This document shows, one piece after another, positions 55,931 through 63,142 of a stretch of 64,000 nucleotides of DNA (within the stretch, counting starts at the first letter, position 1; each line of letters starts with the position of its first letter). Made by a program: the position numbers and the translations under genes. The stretch lies in the IMG/VR virus record IMGVR_UViG_3300042889_001061, positions 47,145-111,144 of that record, one strand, 5' to 3'. The DNA is from a virus. The notes beneath the pieces are model-generated. The model searched no databases. It was not told the origin of the DNA and saw only the letters and a program-made list of their open reading frames with translations.

Positions 55931-56274
55931 ACGAACGAATTCGAGAACTACTGAAACAGGCTGGCTGGGGTCAGGGCAAAACATACGATGATTGTATGCG
56001 GTGCAGTCCATTTGATCCTGAAAAGTTCGCCGAACTGATTGTGGCTGAATGTTTGGCTCAGGTTGCCCGGGTGGATGACATGTTGGAAGATGAGCCTGCA
56101 CAACATGCGGCAGTGGCCTGGGTGGCCTCGTCGATTGCCGACCATTTTGGAGTTGCAAAACCACAGTCAGACTGGGATCAAGAAGCAGCCGCATTTATTG
56201 CCGCAGAGGATAAAAAGGTTGCCAGCAGATACGGATATGTCCCAAAACTTCATCCCTCAGAATGGAAAGACTAA
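55927..56274 (+). CDS. HFGVE-family protein (copy 7, extended)
   Basis: 115 aa: MNERIRELLKQAGWGQGKTY, core PEKFAELIVAECLAQVARV, DHFGVAKPQ then an extra 35 residues ending SEWKD. Longer version of the family. Confidence 0.85.
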   Translation: MNERIRELLKQAGWGQGKTYDDCMRCSPFDPEKFAELIVAECLAQVARVDDMLEDEPAQHAAVAWVASSIADHFGVAKPQSDWDQEAAAFIAAEDKKVASRYGYVPKLHPSEWKD

Positions 56275-56463
56275 ATGAACACACGAATTAAAGAGTTGGC
56301 TGAACAATGCTGGGACAAGCGTCCAGAAGGCCAACTACATTTTGACAATGAAAAGTTCGCCGAGTTGATTGTGCTGGAATGTTCCAGCATTTGCTACAGG
56401 GGATTAGAAAATGGTGATGAGGCTGCTAGCCTTTTGATGAACACATTCGGAGTTGAAGAATGA
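56275..56463 (+). CDS. HFGVE-family protein (copy 8)
   Basis: 62 aa: MNTRIKELAEQCWDKRPEGQ, core NEKFAELIVLECSSICYRG, end NTFGVEE with the embedded GGAG. Confidence 0.86.
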   Translation: MNTRIKELAEQCWDKRPEGQLHFDNEKFAELIVLECSSICYRGLENGDEAASLLMNTFGVEE

Positions 56464-56591
56464 ACGAACATGATAGCAAACTACTTAATAGTTATTTCTT
56501 TGTCAATGGTGTAATCGCTGTAATTATAGTTATTGGTGCGGCACTAGCAATGTTGATAATCACAGCGTATACCCTTTGGAATATGACATGA
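56460..56591 (+). CDS. 43-aa single-TM micro-protein
   Basis: MNEHDSKLLNSYFFVNGVIA, VIIVIGAALAMLIITAYTLW: one strong membrane helix. ATGA-coupled at both ends. Confidence 0.65.
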   Translation: MNEHDSKLLNSYFFVNGVIAVIIVIGAALAMLIITAYTLWNMT

Positions 56592-56818
56592 ACGAACGAA
56601 TTAAAGAACTTGCCGAACAGGCTACTGAATATGCCAATGAACAAAATGAATTACATGGCGTAGGTTATGTAATAACATTCAAGGAAAAGTTCGCCGAGTT
56701 GATTGTGCGGGAATGTGTTGCTATTGCTAATAGACAGTTTAGTGCGGCAACAGGATTAGATGACCGTGACTGTTTGACTGCTCAGCAGATGAAACAACAT
56801 TTCGGAGTTGAAGAATGA
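56588..56818 (+). CDS. HFGVE-family protein (copy 9)
   Basis: 76 aa: MNERIKELAEQATEYANEQN, core KEKFAELIVRECVAIANRQ, end KQHFGVEE with GGAG for the next gene. Confidence 0.87.
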   Translation: MNERIKELAEQATEYANEQNELHGVGYVITFKEKFAELIVRECVAIANRQFSAATGLDDRDCLTAQQMKQHFGVEE

Positions 56819-57126
56819 AAGTCAGTGAATTAAAATCTATTCTTGAACGAGAAGATGACAATCTAGACGTAATGATCTTGATTGATCTACCCTATGCAAC
56901 TGTGGGCAGTCGTCCAATGGTGGGAATTGAATCTGTGTACGGCGGGTTCGATTGGGAAGCTGGTCGGTTAATGTTCAAACCAACAGAAAGTCTAACTCCT
57001 GCAGACCGAGACTTTGCAAAACAAATGAAAGACATGCAGGAACGAGCCGGTTGGGCAGATTATGAAAATCGCAATCTCAAAGCAGAGATTCGTAAGTTGA
57101 AAAAACAGCTGAAGGTTGAAGAATGA
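56815..57126 (+). CDS. 103-aa hypothetical protein
   Basis: MKVSELKSILEREDDNLDVM, ILIDLPYATVGSRPMVGIES then a coiled coil (DYENRNLKAEIRKLKKQLKV). Ends KVEE with GAAGAATGA, again coupled to the next gene. N-terminal part resembles small phage regulators of unknown role. Confidence 0.77.
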   Translation: MKVSELKSILEREDDNLDVMILIDLPYATVGSRPMVGIESVYGGFDWEAGRLMFKPTESLTPADRDFAKQMKDMQERAGWADYENRNLKAEIRKLKKQLKVEE

Positions 57127-57521
57127 AAATCGGAACAAGTCTCGGTAAGTGTGTACGCAGTATCCTTGCTGGAGAAGTCAAAGAAGAAGATGTATTGTTT
57201 ATTGTAACCAATACTAATTGCCCAACGATAGAAACATTAATGGGCGTCATTGAACAATACTACTATGAATATCAGGGTAGTGGTAGAAGAGCTGCCTATG
57301 ATATGAGCGCCTATAGTTTGGCCGATGCCTGTGCTGTTGCTCAACGTTTGTTTGAAAGCGGCAAGCTACATCAGCCTAGAGCAGTTGTCAAGGGCATGTA
57401 TAGCAATGCTCATGCCTTGCAAGATACTTGGTATGACATTGTGCCCAGCCCTGTGTCAGACAATGAAAGTGTGCAGTCAGCGTGGAATCACTACACAATG
57501 ATTAAAAATCTTGTGGCATGA
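57123..57521 (+). CDS. 132-aa hypothetical protein
   Basis: MKIGTSLGKCVRSILAGEVK then DVLFIVTNTNCPTIETLMGV, YSLADACAVAQRLFESGKLH, HYTMIKNLVA. Conserved in large phages, mixed alpha/beta; function unknown. Last gene before the tRNA array. Confidence 0.83.
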   Translation: MKIGTSLGKCVRSILAGEVKEEDVLFIVTNTNCPTIETLMGVIEQYYYEYQGSGRRAAYDMSAYSLADACAVAQRLFESGKLHQPRAVVKGMYSNAHALQDTWYDIVPSPVSDNESVQSAWNHYTMIKNLVA

Positions 57522-57526
57522 AGATG

Positions 57527-57555
57527 TTGACAACAATGTTGAATGATGTTATAAT
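57527..57555 (+). promoter_or_regulatory. Promoter of the tRNA-Met/Leu/Arg cluster
   Basis: TTGACA, 17 bp, TATAAT (57550-57555); spacer not of the conserved type. Confidence 0.88.
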
Positions 57556-57589
57556 CAATACATAAATAAAAGTAGTATATAATTATTTA

Positions 57590-57667
57590 GGGACTTTAGC
57601 TCATGTTGGTTAGAGCAGTGGACTCATAATCCATTGGTGCTGTGTTCGACTCACAGAAGTCCCACCA
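57590..57667 (+). tRNA. tRNA-Met (CAT)
   Basis: GGGACTT/AAGTCCC acceptor, GTGGA/TCCAT anticodon stem with CTCATAA, T loop TTCGACT, A73 and encoded CCA. The paired first acceptor base pair makes it an elongator, or a CAU-anticodon tRNA-Ile that is lysidine-modified; sequence alone does not decide. Confidence 0.93.
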
Positions 57668-57673
57668 GAATTT

Positions 57674-57759
57674 GCGAGTATGGAGAAATTGGTAGACTCA
57701 AGAGACTTAAAATCTCTCGCTGTAATGGCATCCCGGTTCGACCCCGGGTACTCGCACCA
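57674..57759 (+). tRNA. tRNA-Leu (TAA)
   Basis: GCGAGTA/TACTCGC acceptor, AGAGA/TCTCT anticodon stem with CTTAAAA, class II variable arm, A73, encoded CCA. Confidence 0.95.
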
Positions 57760-57766
57760 TAGACAA

Positions 57767-57841
57767 CCGGCCTTAGTATAATGGATAATACAGCGGTCTT
57801 CTACACCGTGAATATGGGTTCGATTCCTGTAGGCCGGACCA
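57767..57841 (+). tRNA. tRNA-Arg (TCT)
   Basis: CCGGCCT/AGGCCGG acceptor, GCGGT/ACCGT anticodon stem with CTTCTAC, T loop TTCGATT, A73, encoded CCA. Reads AGA/AGG, frequent in this AT-rich sequence. Confidence 0.95.
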
Positions 57842-57891
57842 AACAAAACTTGTATCATGCAGATTTTTAATTTTAATCGCTAAATATCAAC

Positions 57892-59307
57892 ATGACTATA
57901 AAAGGAAATAATTTTAGCAACGAGAGTTTTTGTCCAGAAGTATATAATCAGATTCAGATTGATATGCAAGGCGATTTAAGAGTTTGCTGTTTGTCTTCTG
58001 ACGGCGGCCTAGCTAGAGAGGCCAGCGGAACTCCAATGAATGTAAAAACGCATTCAATCATCACCGCAATGAACAGCGAAATACACAAACAACACAGGTT
58101 AGATTTAAGTAATAACATTAAACCTCAACGATGCAGTAATTGCTATAATTGGGAAAATCACAGCAATGATACGAGTCGTCGTAAAAAGTTTATCAGACTA
58201 TCTCAAAATAAACTTGACTATGTCAAAGCCAGTGAAGCATTTGATGTAACAAACGATGACGGCTCCGTCGATGTTGACACTACTAAGTTGATTAATTTAG
58301 ATATAAGATTTGGTAATCTGTGTAACCTCAAGTGCATTATGTGTGATCCAGGAAATAGTAGTCTGTGGTATGAAGACTGGGATCTGCTATCTAGAAAATT
58401 TTCAAAAACTGAAGCCAGTGGACGATCGGTTAAATTTCAATTGGGTGGAATAGATCCGATCACTGGAAATACTCAGTACTGGAAAGATAAAACTAAATTT
58501 TATTCTCTTGAAAAGAATCAGTTAGGCAAATTGAAATTGCAAAATGAAGAAAACTGGTGGGAAACTGAATCGTGGAAAAATCAGTTTAAAAAAATTGCGC
58601 CCCAGTTACAGCATATTTACTTTACAGGCGGAGAGCCCTTGCTGGTACCAGCAATGGAAGAACACTTAACTTATCTAATTGAAAACGATTTTGCTAAAAA
58701 TATTATGCTGTGTTACGACACAAACCTGACAGTTGTCAATTCAAACATAATTAACAAATGGAAATTTTTTAAAGAAGTTGACTTGAGGGTCAGCGTAGAC
58801 GACACCGGTGACCGCTATAATGTGGTTCGAAATCCTGGAAATTTTGACAAGTTATATGATAACATAACTCGAATTCAAGAAGCCAACATAAAAATTAAAT
58901 ACATAAGCATAGTTTGTCACTTGGCCAATGTTTATGGTGTAATTCGCGTTGCAAAGTTAGCAAAACAGATAGGTGCTTCAATGTCATTGAGATTTGTAAC
59001 TAGACCGGGATGGATGAATGTGTCGAATTTACCTAATTCTGCTAAAGAAGAAGTAATTTCAGTGCTTACTAAATTTTTAGAATCCGAAGAATGTGAATCT
59101 ATCCGAGGATATGAAAATTTCGTTCAACAACAAATAAAGCATTTTCGTGACAACCAAACAACATCTTCACCAAACACAGGATCAAATTTGGAAACTTTTG
59201 TGCAAGTAATGAATCTAATGGATCAGTCTAGAAATCTAAACTGGAAACATACATTGTCTGATATTGCAGAACTTTTAAAGAAACATGTGCCGGGATTGGA
59301 CATATAA
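57892..59307 (+). CDS. Twitch-domain radical SAM protein (2)
   Basis: 471 aa. Twitch part first (FCPEVYNQIQIDMQGDLRVC near residue 13; CSNCYNWENH near 82), then radical SAM core FGNLCNLKCIMCDPGNSS (about residue 144), IYFTGGEPLLVPAM and RVSVDDTGDRY. Long C-terminal helices and a Ser/Asn-rich insert. Same layout as the gene at 32666 and probably a paralogue. It lies between tRNA-Arg and tRNA-Thr. Confidence 0.9.
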   Translation: MTIKGNNFSNESFCPEVYNQIQIDMQGDLRVCCLSSDGGLAREASGTPMNVKTHSIITAMNSEIHKQHRLDLSNNIKPQRCSNCYNWENHSNDTSRRKKFIRLSQNKLDYVKASEAFDVTNDDGSVDVDTTKLINLDIRFGNLCNLKCIMCDPGNSSLWYEDWDLLSRKFSKTEASGRSVKFQLGGIDPITGNTQYWKDKTKFYSLEKNQLGKLKLQNEENWWETESWKNQFKKIAPQLQHIYFTGGEPLLVPAMEEHLTYLIENDFAKNIMLCYDTNLTVVNSNIINKWKFFKEVDLRVSVDDTGDRYNVVRNPGNFDKLYDNITRIQEANIKIKYISIVCHLANVYGVIRVAKLAKQIGASMSLRFVTRPGWMNVSNLPNSAKEEVISVLTKFLESEECESIRGYENFVQQQIKHFRDNQTTSSPNTGSNLETFVQVMNLMDQSRNLNWKHTLSDIAELLKKHVPGLDI

Positions 59308-59319
59308 AAGAAAAATATA

Positions 59320-59348
59320 TTGACACAAAATTGTAAATACAGTACAAT
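59320..59348 (+). promoter_or_regulatory. Promoter of tRNA-Thr
   Basis: TTGACA, 17 bp, TACAAT (59343-59348). Confidence 0.82.
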
Positions 59349-59367
59349 AGACACAAGTTAAACAAAA

Positions 59368-59443
59368 GCCCTTATAGCTCAGCTGGTAGAGCAACTGATT
59401 TGTAATCAGTAGGTCCGGTGTTCGAATCATCGTGGGGGCACCA
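59368..59443 (+). tRNA. tRNA-Thr (TGT)
   Basis: GCCCTTA/TGGGGGC acceptor (two G-T pairs), ACTGA/TCAGT anticodon stem with TTTGTAA, T loop TTCGAAT, A73 and encoded CCA. Confidence 0.94.
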
Positions 59444-59473
59444 AAATTAGTTTTTATGTTTACTCAAAAGTAG

Positions 59474-59502
59474 TTGACATAAAAGATAAATAAATGTATA
59501 AT
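59474..59502 (+). promoter_or_regulatory. Sigma70-type promoter
   Basis: TTGACA (59474-59479), 17 bp, TATAAT (59497-59502). Confidence 0.88.
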
Positions 59503-59551
59503 ATACACATACGCTAAAGAAAGCGTCAAGAAAGAAATTTTAGGAAAAGAT

Positions 59552-59677
59552 ATGAAAACGATTTTGAATCATAAACATTTTAATATATCCAAGCAGATGG
59601 GCTTAGTGCCATCCATTTGGTTTATTAGCTATGATGATTCACAAGAACGTATCGGGGTCCTGGAGACCAAAGTGTAA
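59552..59677 (+). CDS. 41-aa hypothetical protein
   Basis: MKTILNHKHFNISKQMGLVP then SIWFISYDDSQERIGVLETK. Has its own promoter, a TAGGAAAAG site and a terminator, which supports a real small gene. Basic first half, acidic second. Confidence 0.65.
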   Translation: MKTILNHKHFNISKQMGLVPSIWFISYDDSQERIGVLETKV

Positions 59678-59703
59678 TAAGATTACATTTTAACTTCCAA
59701 GGA

Positions 59704-59732
59704 CCCTAGGCTTAAAAACCCTAGGGTTTTTT
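59704..59732 (+). terminator. Rho-independent terminator
   Basis: CCCTAGG (59704-59710) with CCTAGGG (59720-59726) and a T6 run. Confidence 0.92.
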
Positions 59733-59749
59733 GTTTGTGAAAAGGAATT

Positions 59750-59914
59750 ATGACAGACGTAGATATTAAGAAACAAAAAGAAGCTGAGTGGATTCGACAG
59801 CATACGTTAACTCGGGAAGAAACTAAACAGTTGATTCTTAACAAGTTTAAACGTGCTGAAGCTATGCAGTCAGCTTTGAGAAAGCGGGAGATGTTTGTCA
59901 GCAAGCATCGTTGA
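59750..59914 (+). CDS. 54-aa basic helical protein
   Basis: MTDVDIKKQKEAEWIRQHTL, TREETKQLILNKFKRAEAMQ, then SALRKREMFVSKHR. Preceded by AAAAGGAATT. Very basic and helical, possibly nucleic-acid binding; unknown. Confidence 0.7.
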   Translation: MTDVDIKKQKEAEWIRQHTLTREETKQLILNKFKRAEAMQSALRKREMFVSKHR

Positions 59915-59924
59915 TCGCAGAGTG

Positions 59925-60188
59925 TGTAATAAGAGCAGAAATGCCCAGGAAACGAGGTCCTGACATCGCACTATAAACATTGATGTAAACGGGCGGCCTG
60001 TAGGATGGAACTCTTCTTCTAGAGCGAAAAATTACAGCGTATTAAAGCATACTTTCAATCTGAATTGACAGATACAAACAACCAAGGGGATCCGCTGGAC
60101 TTGAGCCAGGTGCATTCTGAATTGACAGGAATAAGGTTGTAAGGGGAGCCGAGTATGCTTTAATACACACATTCGCAAGAGTGTGTTT
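59925..60188 (+). ncRNA. Candidate structured RNA with long stem and internal repeats
   Basis: No reading frame of note. GTATTAAAGCATACT (60039-60053) pairs perfectly with AGTATGCTTTAATAC (60152-60166). Inside, TCTGAATTGACAG occurs at 60059-60071 and 60116-60128, each followed at the same distance by AAGGGGAxCCG; the segments between are complementary (ACAACC versus GGTTGT). A terminator-like hairpin ACACAC/GTGTGT (60165-60186) closes it. Class unknown. Confidence 0.65.
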
Positions 60189-60191
60189 AAA

Positions 60192-60785
60192 TTATTCTTC
60201 GGGATATGTTACTGTAATATTAGTATAATCGGTTCTATAATGGTGACCGTGAAACTTATAATGCATGTGAGACCAGTTATATGGTTTTGTGGCATCAAAC
60301 GGCTTTCCTATAGATAATGTTATTGGAGCAATCAGTTGGCCTGAAGCTTCGTCAATTTGAATATACTTTTTTAAAGTATCCCACGCTGACATTGCATGAA
60401 TCTTGAAACTACAGCAGAAGCCAGTTAAATATCCTTGTTCAATTGCTAGCATGCCTAGTTTAGTTTGTAACCTGCCAATTTGCATCATTGAGTACATATC
60501 GTTATTTCTTTTTGGCGTACACAAGATTAATATGGGTGCTATTACCTGAGTATTAGTTTTCCATGCAAACTTAGGCAATTCATATTCGTGATTAGCACTT
60601 GAATGAATTAATTTTATCTCCGATTCGTTGGTAATAACAAAACTGTTTATATCTAACTTTTCATGAGAAATAAATTCATCGTGTGTGTGTTTTATTAAAT
60701 TCATAAATTCACCGTCAATCTGATTGTGAACATCAAATGATCGTTGACATTTTTTAAATGTATCCTGTTTAATAAAATTATACAT
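60192..60785 (-). CDS. Nitroreductase-like flavoprotein
   Basis: 197 aa. The central part APILILCTPKRNNDMYSMMQ, IGRLQTKLGMLAIEQGYLTG, FCCSFK, then ITLSIGKPFDATKP matches the FMN-binding core of nitroreductases (helix followed by a Gly-x-x-x-G/Cys turn and the SIGKP strand). The N-terminal Arg/Ser loop is degenerate, so substrate and cofactor use are uncertain. Minus-strand pair with the next gene. Confidence 0.75.
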   Translation of the reverse strand: MYNFIKQDTFKKCQRSFDVHNQIDGEFMNLIKHTHDEFISHEKLDINSFVITNESEIKLIHSSANHEYELPKFAWKTNTQVIAPILILCTPKRNNDMYSMMQIGRLQTKLGMLAIEQGYLTGFCCSFKIHAMSAWDTLKKYIQIDEASGQLIAPITLSIGKPFDATKPYNWSHMHYKFHGHHYRTDYTNITVTYPEE

Positions 60786-61107
60786 TGATTATGAACCTCG
60801 CATTAATTTCATCGTCGACGACAAAGATTTCTTTAGAATAATTAAGTTTTTTATCAGTTAAGTAGTACTCTATAGAACCTATTGCAATGCCAGTGGCGTG
60901 CCATTTTTCTATTAATTTTTGATAGTCTTCTTGATAGTTAAGGAATGGATTTACCACTCGATCTCCAAAAAAATCTAAAGTAGATGATATCTCTACTTTA
61001 ATTGTAGAATTTGATATTGGAGATATGTTAGCACGAAAATATGTTTTTAAAAAACGAGCAGGGCTCCTTTTAAATATTTCGTTAAGTTCGGTTAATATCT
61101 CATTCAT
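60778..61107 (-). CDS. Hypothetical protein upstream of nitroreductase-like gene
   Basis: 109 aa from the ATG at 61107; a longer frame to 61191 would run into the tRNA and is rejected. MNEILTELNEIFKRSPARFL, VVNPFLNYQEDYQKLIEKWH, DDEINARFIINV. Overlaps the nitroreductase-like gene by eight bases. Function unknown. Confidence 0.72.
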   Translation of the reverse strand: MNEILTELNEIFKRSPARFLKTYFRANISPISNSTIKVEISSTLDFFGDRVVNPFLNYQEDYQKLIEKWHATGIAIGSIEYYLTDKKLNYSKEIFVVDDEINARFIINV

Positions 61108-61143
61108 ATAAATTATCAGTGTAAAGTATTTATGTTTTAATTC

Positions 61144-61235
61144 ACCCCTGTAGTTTAATGGTAAAACGGCGGATTTATATCCCGTAAGCAACAGATAATT
61201 GGTTCATGTGGGTTCAATTCCCGCCGGGGGTACCA
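61144..61235 (+). tRNA. Atypical tRNA (possible anticodon TAT)
   Basis: Acceptor ACCCCTG/CGGGGGT, D arm GTTT/AAAC, T arm GTGGG-TTCAATT-CCCGC, A73 and encoded CCA are all clear. The anticodon arm GCGGA-TTTATAT-CCCGT has one mismatch, and 22 nt separate it from the T arm, too long for class I. Either a class II tRNA or one with an insertion. The anticodon TAT would read AUA (Ile), but identity is open. Confidence 0.75.
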
Positions 61236-61239
61236 AATT

Positions 61240-61325
61240 GGAGGAACGGCGCAGATGGCGGTGCGCGGCAGACTGTAAATCTGTTCTCAAAAGGCTAGTT
61301 GGTTCGAATCCATCTTCCTCCACCA
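61240..61325 (+). tRNA. tRNA-Tyr (GTA)
   Basis: GGAGGAA/TTCCTCC acceptor, CAGA/TCTG stem with CTGTAAA, variable arm, T loop TTCGAAT, A73, encoded CCA. Confidence 0.93.
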
Positions 61326-61337
61326 AGTTTAGAATAA

Positions 61338-61412
61338 GCCATAGTAGTCCTCGGGGAGGGCAACGGATTGTCTATCCGTACCAGGTGGGTTCGAGTCCCA
61401 TCTATGGCGCCA
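61338..61412 (+). tRNA. tRNA-Asp (GTC)
   Basis: GCCATAG/CTATGGC acceptor, ACGGA/TCCGT with TTGTCTA, G73 (aspartate identity), encoded CCA. Confidence 0.95.
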
Positions 61413-61417
61413 ATTAT

Positions 61418-61491
61418 GTATCCCTGATGTAATGGCAGCATAGCGGTCTCCAAAACCGTTTGTCAAGGTTCGAGTCCTTGGGGGTATGCCA
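61418..61491 (+). tRNA. tRNA-Trp (CCA), copy 1
   Basis: GTATCCC/GGGGTAT acceptor with two G-T pairs, GCGGT/ACCGT anticodon stem with CTCCAAA, T stem CAAGG/CCTTG, G73, encoded CCA. Confidence 0.9.
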
Positions 61492-61715
61492 AGTTTTGTA
61501 AGTGTCAGCAAGTGAAGTCACGCTGTTCAGTATTCTTCGAAGGTACTGAGTAGTAGAAGGCAAGCGGGTTCGATGCCCGGCCTATCTGTAATGGATAGGC
61601 GATAGATGGAATCCACGCTGGATGAATCCCAAGTGACGTACCGATTCCCGTCCGGACTAGTTAATTCGGGTGAATGGTTCTAATAACGTGGTGGAACTAC
61701 TTACAAATTCAATAT
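61492..61715 (+). other. Structured non-coding spacer between two tRNA-Trp genes
   Basis: 224 bases without a reading frame. Hairpins: CAGTA..TACTG around CTTCGAAG (about 61529-61549), GCCTATC/GATAGGC (61580-61600), CGGG-TTCGATG-CCCG (tRNA T-arm-like, about 61565-61580), and CCCG..CGGG near 61650-61670. Looks like an RNA gene or a rearranged tRNA remnant; no class recognised. Confidence 0.55.
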
Positions 61716-61789
61716 GTATCCATAGTGTAATGGCAGCATCGCGGTCTCCAAAACCGTCAGTCTAGGTTCGAGTCCTAGTGGGTACGCCA
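61716..61789 (+). tRNA. tRNA-Trp (CCA), copy 2
   Basis: GTATCCA/TGGGTAC acceptor, GCGGT/ACCGT stem with CTCCAAA, T stem CTAGG/CCTAG, G73, encoded CCA. Its last 41 bases are repeated at 63088. Confidence 0.94.
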
Positions 61790-61822
61790 AATAAGTAATG
61801 CCAGTGTACTAAATAATAAACT

Positions 61823-63073
61823 ATGTCAAAAACAAAATTCTCTCAAACTGTTGTATGTCCAAATCCATGGACCGCAATGTATTTTCATATCAACTCTCCA
61901 AGTCCGTGTCATATCATAAGAAACGGTCTTATGAACATGACCATGGAAGAGTATATAAACAGCGAGTGGTTAGTAGACATTAAACAAAAAATGATTAATG
62001 GCATACGCCCAAAAGAATGCGAAAATTGCGAAACGAAAGAAAGACTAGGTCTCAAAAGTACTAGGGGTGCTTCTTGGCGTTACTGGAACATAGGTGAAGA
62101 ACCTAATCTAGAAGATCAACCATGGTTTCACAATATAACTGTTGACACTCCTACAAAGCCTAAACGAATAGAGTTGAGATTTAGTAATTTGTGCAATATG
62201 AAATGCAGAATGTGTGATGAAGCATCGAGTTCTGAAATTGCAAAAGAAAAACAAAAATACAATTTAGGCAATGATATTAATAATAATCCCGATAATATCT
62301 TTTTCGAAGATACTGACGAAAGCGTGTTAAAAATTACTGATGATAATATTCAAGGTTTAAAGAATATTGAATTACTACGCGACTTGCGTAAAGTATGTTT
62401 CACTGGCGGAGAACCATTTCTAATCAAAGGTTATTATGATTATCTTGATTTTTTAATTGAACACAAATTTAACGAGCGAGTTGAATTAGAATTATTTACA
62501 AATACAAGTGTATATAATAAATTGTTTGTAGATCGTTTAATGAAATTTCCTAAAGTAGAATTTACCATGAGCATTGACGGCGTTGGTAAAACAGCTGAAT
62601 ATATTAGACATGGTACAAAATGGGCTACGATTGAAAAAAATGTATTAACATTCAATTCTATGCCAAAGCCAATATTATGCTCGATAAATGTTGCAATTTC
62701 AGCTTATGTTTTGTTAGATGTATCTAATCTGGCATTATTTTTGATGAGACTATATCGTGAAAATAATAACATATTGATTAAATGTTATACTGTATTAATG
62801 CAGAGTCTTCGTTTTACATCTGCCCCTGCACATCTCAAAGAACGTATGTTACGTGAAATTGATTTAGCAATAGATATATTAGACTGTCCAAATTTTGCAA
62901 TATTTAGAAATGAATTGCTGAATTTACGTCCGCGAGTACTGTCAGCATTGAATGTTTCTAGGCCGCTCGACGAGAAGAAATTTATAGAGTTTACTCAAAC
63001 ATACGATAAGATTAGAAACGAATCGTTCGAGAATACATTCGGTATCCCGTTAATTTTAGATAAGGAAGAATGA
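61823..63073 (+). CDS. Twitch-domain radical SAM protein (3)
   Basis: 416 aa. Cysteine-rich N terminus (VVCPNPWTAMYFHINSPSPC; ECENCETKERLG), core SNLCNMKCRMCDEASSS (about residue 125), VCFTGGEPFLIKGY and FTMSIDGVGKTAEYI. Shorter and more divergent than the other two. It sits alone between tRNA-Trp copy 2 and the duplicated tRNA-Trp 3' half, suggesting insertion at the tRNA gene. Confidence 0.9.
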   Translation: MSKTKFSQTVVCPNPWTAMYFHINSPSPCHIIRNGLMNMTMEEYINSEWLVDIKQKMINGIRPKECENCETKERLGLKSTRGASWRYWNIGEEPNLEDQPWFHNITVDTPTKPKRIELRFSNLCNMKCRMCDEASSSEIAKEKQKYNLGNDINNNPDNIFFEDTDESVLKITDDNIQGLKNIELLRDLRKVCFTGGEPFLIKGYYDYLDFLIEHKFNERVELELFTNTSVYNKLFVDRLMKFPKVEFTMSIDGVGKTAEYIRHGTKWATIEKNVLTFNSMPKPILCSINVAISAYVLLDVSNLALFLMRLYRENNNILIKCYTVLMQSLRFTSAPAHLKERMLREIDLAIDILDCPNFAIFRNELLNLRPRVLSALNVSRPLDEKKFIEFTQTYDKIRNESFENTFGIPLILDKEE

Positions 63074-63087
63074 CATGAAACGTTCGG

Positions 63088-63127
63088 CAAAACCGTCAGT
63101 CTAGGTTCGAGTCCTAGTGGGTACGCC
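63088..63127 (+). repeat. Duplicated tRNA-Trp 3' half
   Basis: 40 bases identical to 61749-61788 (from the anticodon to CC of the CCA end): the anticodon 3' stem, variable loop, T arm and acceptor strand. The 5' half is missing, so it is not a tRNA gene. With the intact gene it forms a direct repeat around the radical SAM gene. Confidence 0.97.
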
Positions 63128-63142
63128 GGAATAAATATATGT

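Noticed and set aside
60064-60127. Two TTGACA sequences as promoters
   Set aside because: Both lie in the 13-bp repeat of the candidate RNA and neither is followed by a -10 box at 16-18 bp.
61108-61191. N-terminal extension of the 109-aa minus-strand gene
   Set aside because: Would overlap the tRNA at 61144; the ATG at 61107 is a sufficient start.
61823-63127. Prophage-type attachment sites (attL/attR)
   Set aside because: The repeat geometry fits tRNA insertion, but there is no integrase and the surroundings are phage genes, so it is reported as a cassette insertion only.
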